A stretch of DNA of 64,000 nt from Ulva prolifera (taxonomy: Eukaryota > Chlorophyta > Ulvophyceae > Ulvales > Ulvaceae). The notes below the pieces were generated by a model, which saw only the letters and a list, made by a program, of their open reading frames with translations, did not search any database and was not told where the DNA came from. Location of the stretch: the NCBI GenBank assembly GCA_023078555.1, contig CM041197.1:1398501-1462500 (forward strand), written 5' to 3'. A program made the position numbers and the translations under genes. Below are positions 1-10,384 of the stretch, one piece after another (within the stretch, counting starts at the first letter, position 1; each line of letters opens with the position of its first letter).

Positions 1-125
1 GGCAGGTATGCTATACTAGTACTATTGGGCTGCATGCATGCGCTCACTAGGAGGAGTTCTGAAGTTCACCCTTCTGGACACAGCGATTGAGGACAGGGCT
101 GCATCAATGATCAAGGCCGGTCCAT

Positions 126-169
126 GTGGCAATCCAGTGATATGGCCGCTGTTCCACTGGAATGCCACA
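126..169 (+). repeat. Interspersed repeat, family 4 (TGGCAATCCAGTG)
   Basis: Bases 126-151 are exactly reverse-complementary to 51128-51153. A diverged relative lies near 3262-3325. Confidence 0.6.
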
Positions 170-502
170 GCCTAAGATTAGGCCTGAACTGTTAGCTGAA
201 GACTGCCGTGCAAGCATGATATTGTTAAGATGCGAGGTAAAAGCGAGCAGACATATTGACGAAGGGTAGTTACTGAGATATTGTCGATCAATATAAGGCA
301 GCGAACCAGCCACTGCCGTTGGGCTAATCCGCTGTATGTCGAAGACATGCATGGCCAGTCACTCTGACCACACTACATTCCTGACAGATATGTACCTCAC
401 AAAACATGTGGTACAACATTTGGCTGATACAACATGTGTTGCTACGCTCATGGTCATGGTCAGGGCATATTTGTGCACATAATGCTTCGATGGGCCGCAT
501 AA

Positions 503-543
503 TGTGTGACGAGGATAAATGCGGCGAGGCGGGCAGCACCGCG
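503..543 (+). repeat. TTGTCCTTGTAACAC-family element, diverged
   Basis: Diverged copy of the ACAAGGACAAAG...GGCAGGTAGCACCGC core, in the orientation that reads ACAAGGACAAAG on the plus strand. Confidence 0.45.
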
Positions 544-588
544 AAAGAAGCCATACGCATATTGTGTGTACCAGTGTTTGGTCACGGT

Positions 589-672
589 GCAGCATTTCCA
601 GGGCTGCCGCCCAGAAATTACACCTGCTGAACATACGCAATTGTTCCATATGATCGGGCCCGACGACCCAAC
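589..672 (-). repeat. Interspersed repeat, family 3
   Basis: Reverse-oriented relative of 3446-3540 and 41183-41275. Shared blocks are GGGTC, CGGGCCCGA and CTGGGCGGCAGCCCTGGAA. Confidence 0.6.
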
Positions 673-730
673 ACGGGTGTGAACTGACGTCATGTGCCAG
701 CTTCAGGGCACTCCCAGCACTCAGGTGCCC

Positions 731-760
731 TCTCCCGTGCCGGGATCCCGGCACGGGAGA
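731..760. repeat. 30-bp perfect palindrome
   Basis: Two 15-base arms meet without a spacer at 745/746, with a GGATCC centre. Both arms are exact reverse complements. Confidence 0.95.
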
Positions 761-802
761 ACGGCAGTGAGGCAGTGAGTATGCCCCAGGAAGGCAAGGG
801 GA

Positions 803-890
803 AGTAAAGTAAAGTAAATCTAAATTTACTGAGCCGTATCCTATTGGACATTGACAACTCCGAGTCAATGGGACCACATATGCCGAAGTC
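803..890 (-). repeat. tRNA-derived SINE, 3' part only
   Basis: Contains the GTAAAGTAAA tail and the conserved 3' body of the family seen in full at 10121-10384, in reverse orientation. The tRNA-like head is missing, as in a 5'-truncated insertion. Confidence 0.8.
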
Positions 891-1955
891 CCCTGGACTG
901 TGAAGCCTTTTGGAGTTGTGCTCTGCAAGGTCTCAGCACGTGCATGCAGCTTTGCTTCTGCAAAACTGCATGCAGGTGCTGCAGCCATGGTACATGCCAG
1001 TACCAGGTGCAGCTTGGTGGCGTTTGGTCGTTGTTGTCAGGAAGTCGGACCTGTGCATGGACATGTGTGCGCAGCAGCTGCATGGCTCCCATGCCGGCCA
1101 CAGGGCTGTGCAGTGCAGAGTCTGCACATGTGTTGCCTTCACTGTGTGCCAAATGTGGCCACCGGTGATAGAAGACCCTCCGGGCCCATGCATGATCTGA
1201 TGACCTCGAGAAAGGTTGAATTTACCGTAAGGGTTGGAAGAGAGTACAGCAAGGAAATCTCACACACGATGCTGAACGGTAAGCTCGTGCAGCGCCCTAC
1301 GTACACCAGCACCAGGTGTGCGTGTTTCAGAAAGAGTGAAAGGGTCGAGCAAAGCCGACAGCGCCTCAAACGCCACCGCAAGCCACGCATGAGGCACCAC
1401 GCCATGCACGCCCCGCCGGGATCTAGCTGCACAAGCAGCTGGGTAATTCATGCACACGTATGTGTACATATGCTGTCAGCGTGGCTGTCCTACGCGTGCA
1501 GAAACGCGCTGGATCCACTCCGGAGGTGCGCTGGCGACGCCTCCTGGTGTTCAAGCTGTCAGCAGAACTGCGGGCTTGGTCTGCTATATGACCTTGCGCG
1601 TCTTGTCTGAAGCAGTCAATTTCGTGCATCTGTGCTAGATAGCTATAGTGTATGATCTATGCGCAGGACTGTGGCTACCGAATCACTCAGGGGAATGCAC
1701 TGCAGCTTGAAGTTCTGACAGTCCAAGTAACGCAGCGAGTGGCCGCGTCCGCGCCATCTGCAGTTCTATTCATAGATCCACATCCTAAGCCCGTTTATCC
1801 TCGCTGTTCGATCGAACGCATAGCCCCGCGAGCGACAGTAGACGCGTCCGGCACGGCTTCATCAGTCCGTTGCATCTCATTCTGTCTGATTGGGCACAGT
1901 GCTACTTGAGTATCACTGAGCTGCTAGTGTAGAACTTTACTCTGGGCGATTGATC

Positions 1956-4900
1956 ATGAGTGTATTTGGCTCGAGACAGACGATGGCCAAGCCTCGAGGA
2001 CTGACGAGCGCTGTCTTGCAGGCATCTTTGCTCGCGGCATGCCTCGTGGCAAGCAGCGGCAATGTCACTGGTACGTCTTAAGTCCGATGGATTTATCTCT
2101 CCAGAGATATGGGCTTTCATCTGGGCGCGTGTCTACCTTTCCGGGGCCATTCAAGTTCCGAAGCACCTGAGCGATAGTACTATGAACTGTTAGTTTGCAA
2201 ACGTGGCCACTTCGATCGTCTATGCACAGTCCCAAAAATCTGAGCAAGCAGCACCTTTCATGTTCTCCAGTGGACCGGAGACGAGAATGTCGGAGACTAC
2301 ATATCGACTTTGCTGTTTCCTGAAACACCTGACCATGAAGGTGCCCAAGAGAACCAGGCAGCTGCACAGCTACATGTACGCATGCATAGATGCTGCTCCT
2401 TACACAGCAACACGCCAGAAAAGCCACTTCACACAAGCCTGATCAATGCAAACATAGGAAAGACACTGCCAAACAATTTTCAAATGCAGTCCGTCGATTC
2501 TCACAGCCTCAAGGCTAGCACTGTCCTGCTGCAGCAAAGTGCTGTATCTGAGTGCAAAGTGCTGTGTCAGTGTGCTGTAGCGGTAGTCAAGGCATGCATA
2601 GTCAAGTACACGTGACTCATCGTTGACTCATGCTCTATGTTGTGGCTTAGGTGCGGCTTGTATTAAACTGCAGTTCACTGCAGTTTGTGGCCTGAGGTGC
2701 TACCTGCCTCGCTGCAGCTGGCTCCAGGTTTGTCTTTGTAACACCGAGCACTGCAATAAAATTTTCACATGCACACCATGACCAGCAGCACCACAGATCC
2801 ATGCTGCGATGATGCATCACACTATCTAGCGTGATGCATCACTCCATCTAGACATCTACAGTGTAGACTAGTAAAGTAAAAGTAAATCTAAATTTACTGA
2901 GCCGTATCCTATTGGACATTGACAACTCCGAATTAACGGGACCACATATGCCGAAGGGGTAAACCACCTGGAAACCCCCCTCAGACGACCGTACGCAACT
3001 CACAGGGCCTCCTCCTGTGCTAAGCGAGGTGGTCACGTGCGGCCGTTTCGATTCCCCAAAGCGCACGCAGAATCGAACCCACGACCTCCTGAAACGGAGG
3101 GGGTAGCTTTTAATCCGTCCTCAACCCATTGGACTAGTAGTTGGGGGTAGACGCATGCAGTAGTGGGACATGGCACACGCGTACGTACCCCTCCGTTGCC
3201 ACGGCGACTGACTTGCCACTATGATGCACTGCAAAAGAAGCCCACCATCGACACCGACATGCGAATGTGACGGCCCAGTTCGAACGTCCAGTGATATGTA
3301 TGCTATTCCACTGGCCCCTGACACATCGAGGCCTCCCGGGTCTATAGTGATGTATACAGCGCTATAGCGGTCACATCAGTCGACCGCGCCACGCAGCCTT
3401 GGCAGCGGCGTCCCAGCACGCTAAGAACCGTGCCTGAGCGTCAGAGTTGGGTCGTTGGGCCCGATCATATGCAGCAATTCCGAATATTCAGGTCAAATTC
3501 CTGGGTGGCAGCCCTGGAAATGCTGCAAAGCGGCCCAACCCTGCTGAGCGTGCCCCATCCTGCAGGCTCAGCCGAGTGTGTTTGGATCAAAGGGGACGGC
3601 ACAGATGGAGCGGGAGGCAGCTGCATGCCAGAGGATTTCGACACCACCAACCTGTCAAACTACCTCGAGCTCGCGACCAGCATCCAGGCATGCGCGGAGC
3701 TGCAGGTCAGCACGGGCTCCACCTTCAGCGGATGCGAGTCGGGTGTGCCCCGCATCGAATTGACTTCCCCATGCTGCTGCAAAACCACGGAATCCCGCCC
3801 ATGAGGCAGCCATGAATGGGCTGGCCGTGCTGGGCGTGGCGCGCAGTCCCGGCGAGCAGGGCCGCCGACGGGCACGAGTGGTACCAGTCGCCGCGCGCCT
3901 GATCGCAATGCATGCGCGGGTGGCGTCGGGGTTCAGCCGTGCACTCGGCCGCCGAACAGCGCGCAGCTGATCGTGACGTGGCAGTGGGCCTTGCCACGGG
4001 AGAGCGGTACGCGGCGGTCCCTGTTCATTCCTTCCCACGCCATGACTTCGAAAGACAACTGAGTTTCAAGTCTTGATCCCACGTCAATTGATGCGACCAG
4101 CTAGCTGCGCGCTGTTCGGCGCTCTGTGTGCGTGCGTAATATATTTGCTCGTCAGGCGCTGTGGCCGATTCTTGTGGGCGCGAGGCGCGACATGAGGATT
4201 CCCGATCGCGGGTCTTCCCCCCAACTCGCGATCCACGTTCGAAATCTTTCAGACATCGTGCTATAGTACAGAGATCCAATAGAGCTCGGTGTGCTAGAAG
4301 CCTCTAAGGCTTTCTACAAGTTGACGGATCAAAGTTGCGCAAACAAGAACCATGCAAGTCATTGTACACCGCCTTTGACACACGGCCGCGATGCGTGCAG
4401 AGTCGCCGCTTTGCAAGGAGGTGAACTTCCCCGACCTCCCCGGCCAAGCCTTCTGCTTCCCGACATCCTTCACCAGCGTCACCACCGCCTCCGTCTTTGC
4501 GCCCCTCAGCGAGGACTACATCGCCTGCTCACAAGCCGACACCCCGCGCCCGGAGTGCCGCAACATACGCTTCCGCTTCTTCGCCCTCATGGGCTGCGCC
4601 AACTGCGGAAACGTCGAGCAGGACCTCCTCGAGGGGAGCGAAGCCTGCGGCGGCACCACGGCCACCGCCACCACCTGCGGCGACGGCTCCAGCTCGATCG
4701 CCATCTCTCTGGACGGCGATGCAGACTCGCCGCTGGCACTCGGCGATGTTACCGTCAGCGGCGGGGGCGTCACCATCGACGGCATGCCGGTGGCTGCGGG
4801 TGCGTTGCGGGGGCTGTGGGCGCGTTGCGGGGGCTGCGGGCGCGTTGCGGGGGCTGCGGGCGCGTTGCGGGGGCTGCGGGCGCGTTGCGGGGGCTGCGGG

Positions 4901-5831
4901 CGCGTTGCGGGGGCTGCGGGCGCGTTGCGGGGGCTGCGGGCGCGTTGCGGGCGCGGCCTGCCACACCTCGGCCGCCGCTGCTGCTTCTGTGTTACAGCCG
5001 AACAGCTGCTGAACTGCTGCGCCTGGGTGTTGTGCAGCATTTCGGTTGGGAGATGCCTGTCTCACGCAATGGTCCCTGCTTACATGTGCACGCCCGCCAC
5101 AGCCGAGCCGCGACGCAGCGGGTGGCCACCCCGGGGGATGGTCTCGCGAATGACCTGCACCTTCAAAGTTTGCGGTCGCCGCCACTGGCGCCAGTGGCGC
5201 CAGTGGCGCCACGTGAGAGCAAGCTGAGTGTGTGTTCTGATGTCCTGAAGCAACGATGCCTTGTTTCTCCTGGGCATCGGGTTCAGCACCGCGCGGAATG
5301 GATATGTCTTGGAGTTGAGCATGACAGATCAGCTCAAGACGAGGATGTCGGGTGGCAGATGGTACCCAAACCAACGCGCAACCACACTGGGATTAGCTTT
5401 GTATCTAGGCCTCGAGCATATGTACCAGAGAATCGTTTCCAAGTCCCTGCACTGTTGTTACAACTGATCGTCCCTCGATCGATGATGCAGGCCCAGACGG
5501 AGTTGTTGTAATTGATGGGGACGGCGCTGCGGGCGGCCCTGGGGACGCTGTGGAGGGTACCATCACCAGCACCAGCAGCTCGACCATCGGCGGTGCGCCC
5601 GCCCCCGCCGACACATCAACCGCGCTCGACGGCTCCTTTGGCGACGGCGACGCGCCACCTGACAGCGGCGCGGTGGACGGTGCGGGAGACGCTGCCGGGC
5701 AAGCGGACGGAGACGCGGAGACGTTGCTGGATGCGGAGGCGGTGGTCAGCGGGGGTGCCACCCACGCGGGCGTAAGTGTGGTGCTAGCGGCCGCCGGCGC
5801 CGCGGCCGCTGTGGCCGCGCTCGTGACGTAG
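1956..5831 (+). CDS. Gene A: Cys-rich secreted protein with GPI-like tail (intact tandem paralogue)
   Basis: Unrecognised family. Proposed exons are 1956-2070, 3566-3742, 4401-4799 and 5491-5831. All three introns are phase 1 and the joined frame is 1032 nt (343 residues). Exon 1 encodes a signal peptide (basic start, then LLAACLVASSG). Exons 2-3 form a Cys-rich ectodomain with CVW, FSGCES, ESPLCK.V.FPD.P...FCFP and GCANCG motifs. Exon 4 is acidic and Gly/Ser/Asp-rich, and ends in the hydrophobic tail VVLAAAGAAAAVAALVT, as in GPI-anchored proteins. The exon plan is supported by gene B, which keeps the same donors and acceptors, and by gene C. Intron 1 holds a full SINE and may hide a further exon matching the first half of gene C exon 2. 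Role inferred: cell-surface or wall protein. The substrate is unknown. Confidence 0.7.
2871..3133 (-). mobile_element. tRNA-derived SINE, full length (in gene A intron 1)
   Basis: Read on the minus strand it starts with a tRNA-like head. This has a box B match (GGTTCGATTC) and an anticodon-stem-like CCTCC/GGAGG hairpin. A unique body follows, and it ends in TTTAC repeats. An 8-bp GACTAGTA lies at each border (2866-2873 and 3132-3139), consistent with a target-site duplication that overlaps the element ends. Confidence 0.85.
3446..3540 (+). repeat. Interspersed repeat, family 3
   Basis: Shares GGGTC, GGGCCCGA and the TGGGTGGCAGCCCTGGAAATG block with 589-672 (inverted) and 41183-41275. It ends just before the acceptor of gene A exon 2. 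Confidence 0.6.
4801..4950 (+). repeat. 20-bp minisatellite at the gene A exon 3 / intron 3 boundary
   Basis: About 7.5 tandem copies of CGCGTTGCGGGGGCTGCGGG. The first copy contains the donor (GCTGCGG then GTGCGTTG, exon end 4799). Later copies read GC in place of GT at the donor position. Gene B keeps a single unexpanded copy at 11397-11412. Several long open frames on both strands here are artefacts of the repeat. Confidence 0.9.
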
Positions 5832-6918
5832 AGTACAAGGCTGCGCTGGGGCTAGCTGGGGTCCGCTATGCATGGGTCTCATGCATCGGGTGCATGCCAG
5901 GTGAGGGCGTGGGCTTGGTAGTGGAAGCATGAGAGGTCGGGCACTGGCGTGCACGCACTGGGTTCGGCGATGACATTGCGACCGCCGCAGGCAGTCCCAG
6001 CCCGAGGGTCGAATCGGCCCGATCCGGGTGAACCCAGATTGCTCCCACCGAGCACATCAGCATGCCGATGCAGTTGGGGGGGGAGCACAGGTCAGCAGAG
6101 GTTGTGCATGGGCTCTGTGTCTTTTGAACCAGAGTGGGCTGCAGCTGGGTGGGCTGCAAGCTGCGTTCTGGAAGCTGGCATGAGGGTCGCCGCCAGCGCC
6201 TGGCCGGCGCCGGGCCTCATCTGGTTGCTGTGTGTGCTGTAAGCAAGTGCCTGGGCAGCCTACGAGCGTCCTATGAAAGCAGAGGTTACGCACGATGAGG
6301 AGGGCCGGCCATCACGCCTGAGGAGAGAGTCAAGGGCCCGCGAGAAGAGGCCAGGGCAGAAGGGCTGGGGTGGGGTGGGGTGTAGTATCTGTCGAGCTGC
6401 GCTGTAATTTGGAGTAGCATCGCATCGTGTTGTGGGGGCACGTTGACCAGCGGCATATGTTCTGGAGACCTCAATGCGTTGATTTTTTGAAGAGGGGCCC
6501 GGACGGCGCTGTGACGGGCGGGTGTGATGACAACCACGTGTCAGACCATGGACCCCTGCCCGTGTGTGGACCCCTGCCCGTTGCGACTCTGCGCTGTATC
6601 CGCATGCATGTATCCGCATGCATGCGGTTGCCGACCGCGAGTGAAGCAGCTATGCAACTGCCGTGTAGGCATGTTCACTGCACTTGCCAGTGTGTTTGCG
6701 CATGGTGCGCGGGAACTGTTGTTCCTATGTGGCCCGCGTTCCGGACGGCTGGTATTCCAGCCCAATCCTTGTACATTACACCTTGTACGTTGTCGTGTAA
6801 TGCTGACAGCACTTGATACACTCACAAACACACATCACACGTGCAAAGTAAAGTAAAGTAATTCTGGTGTAAACAGTACTATCTCTGAGATACTGCTATC
6901 GGTAATATCTCTGAGATA

Positions 6919-6952
6919 CTGCAAGGACAAAGTTGGAGGGGCTGGTAACACC
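6919..6952 (+). repeat. TTGTCCTTGTAACAC-family element
   Basis: GCAAGGACAAAGTTGGAGG followed by GGCTGGTAACACC. It is followed by CACGCAAGCCACC-type sequence, as in the longer copies at 21071 and 24288. Confidence 0.6.
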
Positions 6953-7120
6953 ATGGTGCACAGGACCCAGGCGTGTGACACACGCAAGCCACCAACGCCA
7001 CTCCACACAGCATCACGAAGACACTGCAGCGCAACTCGCGCGCACCTCGGCACCTCCTCAACACCCACCCTCGCACCCTCACACACTCACATGCATTGGC
7101 TTGTTGCGCAAATGCCAGTG

Positions 7121-7155
7121 ATGCAGGGACAAAGTCGAAGAGGCAGGGGGCACGC
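7121..7155 (+). repeat. TTGTCCTTGTAACAC-family element, diverged
   Basis: Weak match: CAGGGACAAAGTCGAAGAGG followed by CAGGGGGCACGC. Confidence 0.35.
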
Positions 7156-7642
7156 ATCGTGGGAGCCACGCGTACAACAAGAACGGGTTGTCTACTTGGC
7201 AGTGTGTCGCAGGCAGCTGGCGTGCCCGGCCGGGCCTGCGGGGGCTAATGCTCGAGGGACCGCACGCGAACATGCATACAGCACCGAAATATATTGCAAC
7301 AGAGTGAACGGAGGGGACTAATATCATAAAAGAACCTCGTCCGAAACAACATCAACGTACAAACGATCACACTACAACCGCGCCCGTGCATACAGCACTC
7401 AATGGACATCCCGACACATCTGCGCTGCTGGCCGGCTATGCCCTGTTGTTGGGCACTTTGCTGTTTCCGCGAATAGACGCAGCTCGGCGCCTGTGTCCTT
7501 GTAGCACCCAGCCACGCTTTTGCAGCAGTGCCAGCTGCATGGCCACGCAGTCCGGTTACCACACCCCGGGCCATGAATGCCCTGCCGGGCTCCAAGAAGA
7601 TGCGGCTGCTGAGGGATTTCATCATAAATGCATACGTGTATA

Positions 7643-7683
7643 CGTGTTATAAGGACAAAGTTGGAGAGGCTGGTAGCACCGCG
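7643..7683 (+). repeat. TTGTCCTTGTAACAC-family element
   Basis: CGTGTTATAAGGACAAAG, then TTGGAGAGGCTGGTAGCACC. A close match to the family core. Confidence 0.7.
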
Positions 7684-9312
7684 TGCATCGCATGTGCACA
7701 AGGACATGTGCTGGCACAAGAACAGCCCGTCAGCATCGCCCGTGCACTCCAATGCACCCATTCCATCACATTATATGATTCACCTACGTACGTGTGGCAC
7801 CATTGTTCCACCGCGAGTACTGTGCTCTAGCTATGCGCAGGGCGCCATGGCTGCCCGGGCCCTGCGCGTGCACAACCGCGTAGGTGATCGATGCGCGTAT
7901 TTATGAAGACAGAATCTGAGAAAAAGAGTAAACGGGTACAGGAAGAAGGTGCGGGTACATGCAGTTGCGCACATGGCTAGCTCCGAGGTCCAGCGGTCAA
8001 CATCGCTGCAGCCGTTTGTTCTTGGTCTGCTACGTACCTCTGCGTGTCGAGTCTGCAGCAGTCGAATATGTCTACCTGATCTGGATGGTGAATCAAGTAC
8101 GTTCAGTAACACGGCCACCAAATCGATCCGGTATCACTCAGTCGCACCGACAGCAGGCGAACGTGTGCCAGCGCTAGCAGGCAACGGGAGGTCACAGTCG
8201 TGCTGGCCTCGCATTTATATATCTTGATAAAGAGCGTAAGCACGTATTTTCCACCGTCCGATCGACAGCAGCTGCCTCGTTGCAGTGCCCCGCGAACAAC
8301 GACAGAGACGGTCCGGCACGGCGAGATCCGACCGCTCTGTTGAATTTGGCACAGTGCTGCTTGAGTACTGCGTAGCTACTAGTTCTACCACAACACTTGC
8401 CTCATAGCAGTCGACGATGAGTGCACTTGGCTCAAGGCAGGCGCAGACGAAGGCCCGAGGGCTCTCATGCAGGCATGTTTTCTCGCGGCCTGCATCGTGG
8501 CAAGCCGCGCCGAAGTCACAGGTACGCTCAAGGCGCTAGGTGTATGCATCTAGTCCTCGGGCCTCTCGGCCGCACTTGAGCACCAGGTTGTGTCCAGACG
8601 TGGCAACTGTGCACACCCGGTCCATCCCTGGAGAAGCAGTTTGGTTCATTCGGCTTCAAGTGAAAGGCACACGAGTTCTTCGGAACTTCTGGTCTGTGCT
8701 GTTTCCTAGTTGCAAATGCAGTGTGAGGTCCTGGTCATGAGAGTGCATGTGCACAGTTTTGTGTTGAGTGCGACTGAGCCTGGTCTTCGTTTTCTCAGCT
8801 GAGATTGCTTATGCGAATGAGGCAGCAGCCAGCCAACACATGCACTGACGCAATTTTGTATTGTATAGAGGCTATCTTTGATTGTACAGTGGTCAAGTGA
8901 AGCCAGGAGTGTGTGAGCGGTTACGCACAAGCACAAGCACAACCACACACTACAACCACGAGGCAATGCCACCACCACCACGACTGGCAGACATCTGTCC
9001 GCCATTACTGACAGCAATTTTCGATCGTGCACTCAGTCATGTGTCACAACCTGGGTTGCTGCCGAGGCAGCATGCTGCCATGCAAGCTGTAGTAGTCAAG
9101 GCGTGACTCATCTCTGCCTGAACGTGCTCAAAAGATGGTGGCTGGGTGCAGTGCTTCGCCAAAGCTGGCTGCCCCAGCTGCAGGCATCAAATGCGTTGAA
9201 GCAATGTCCTCATGTTTCACAGAGACGCCCCTCTGTTCTTGTGTTTGCCGCCTCCTTATTACCTCTGCTGGCCCTTGTAACATACCCGTTGACACTGACG
9301 GCCAAACATGCC

Positions 9313-9450
9313 AACAGGAGAAGGCCCTGTGAGTTGCGTACGGGCATCATACGTGTCCAGATCGTTCACCCCTTCGGCATGTGGTCCCCTGATTTGGAGT
9401 TGTCAATGTCCTCCTCAGGATACAGCTCGGGAAATCCACAATTGCTGTAT
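9313..9450 (+). repeat. tRNA-derived SINE, diverged headless copy
   Basis: Matches the body from the GGCCCTGTGAGTTGCGTACG block through CCCCTTCGGCAT to GGAGTTGTCAATGTCC, with a degraded tail. It lies in gene B intron 1. Confidence 0.65.
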
Positions 9451-9535
9451 TTCACATGTTCATGGCTGCGTCAGCTTCACATGCCAGCCTTGCTACGCGG
9501 AATCAGCATCCGCGTCCCAGCGCACTGCATATGCT

Positions 9536-9607
9536 GTCCCGCTAACTTGGAGTTGTCCATGTCCTATTGGATACGGCTCAGTAAACTCAGATTTGCTTTA
9601 CTTTGCT
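9536..9607 (+). repeat. tRNA-derived SINE, 3' end only
   Basis: Contains GGAGTTGTCCATGTCC, TATTGGATACGGCTCAGTAA and a TTTGCTTTACTTTGC tail. Confidence 0.7.
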
Positions 9608-9655
9608 GCTCTTCCCTGCCTGACAGTGCAGCACCCTGTAGGGTCACCAGGGTGC

Positions 9656-9925
9656 GTGTAAAGTAAAGTAAAGTAAATCTAAATTTACTGAGCCGTATCC
9701 TATTGGACATTGACAACTCCGAATTAACGGGACCACATATGCCGAAGGGGTACCCCACCTGGAAACCTCCCTCAGACGACCGTACGCAACTCACAGGGCC
9801 TCCTCCTGTGCTAAGCGAGGTGGTCACGTGCGGCCGTTTCGATGCCCCAAAGCGCACGCAGAATCGAACCCACGACCTCATGAAACGGAGGGGGTAGCTT
9901 TTAATCCGTCCTCAACCCATTGGAC
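9656..9925 (-). mobile_element. tRNA-derived SINE inserted in exon 2 of gene B
   Basis: Near-identical to the copy at 2871-3133. GCGTGT occurs at both borders (9654-9659 and 9928-9933), as expected of a short target-site duplication. The acceptor and first ~18 nt of exon 2 lie to its left (CCCTGTAG then GGTCACC) and the rest of exon 2 to its right, so the target was coding sequence. Confidence 0.85.
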
Positions 9926-10120
9926 CCGCGTGTGGCTAGCAGCTGCAGGGGAGCCTGCAGAGCGAGGCACCTGCTTGCCACCTGCCCTCGACATCTCACA
10001 CCTGCCAGACCTCCTCGCGATGTCATCCAACCTGGAGGAGCGCAACGACCTCAAGCTCAGCACGAGCACCACCTCTTTTGGATGTGCGCCGGGTGCGCCG
10101 TGCCCATCAGTCCGACTGGG

Positions 10121-10384
10121 GTCCAATGGGTTGAGGACGGATTAAAAGCTACCCCCTCCGTTTCAGGAGGTCGTGGGTTCGATTCTGCGTGCGCTTTGGG
10201 GAATCGAAACGGCCGTACGTGACCACCTCGCTTAGCACAGGAGGAGGCCCTGTGAGTTGCGTACGGTCGTCTGAGGGGGGTTTCCAGGTGGTTTACCCCT
10301 TCGGCATATGTGGTCCCGTTAATTCGGAGTTGTCAATGTCCAATAGGATACGGCTCAGTAAATTTAGATTTACTTTACTTTACT
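10121..10384 (+). mobile_element. tRNA-derived SINE, full length (gene B intron 2)
   Basis: Best-oriented full copy. The tRNA-like head begins GTCCAATGGG, the box B match GGGTTCGATTC is near 10173-10183, the body follows, and the element ends in TTTACTTTACTTTAC. ACTGG occurs at both borders. It lies head-to-head with the 9656-9925 copy across a 195-bp remnant of exon 2. Confidence 0.85.

Larger units (their letters stand above)
1..1955. other. Upstream intergenic region, repeat-rich
   Basis: No gene is supported here. The stretch holds copies of several interspersed repeat families listed separately (126-169, 503-543, 589-672 and a SINE tail at 803-890) and a 30-bp perfect palindrome. The last ~250 bases resemble the sequence upstream of gene B (about 8210-8416): both contain a GTCCGGCACGGC block and a GGCACAGTGCT.CTTGAGTA block. 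The duplication that made the two genes therefore probably carried their 5' flank, and the promoter should lie in this shared part. Confidence 0.6.
5832..8416. other. Intergenic region between genes A and B
   Basis: No gene is supported. It holds three relatives of the ACAAGGACAAAG element (near 6919, 7121 and 7643), a short SINE-tail remnant (about 6845-6862), and towards its end the sequence shared with the 5' flank of gene A. Confidence 0.5.

Noticed and set aside
4529-5374. Long minus- and plus-strand ORFs with repeated RARSPRNAPAAPAT or CGGCGRVAGAAGALRG
   Set aside because: They arise from translating the 20-bp minisatellite in different frames.
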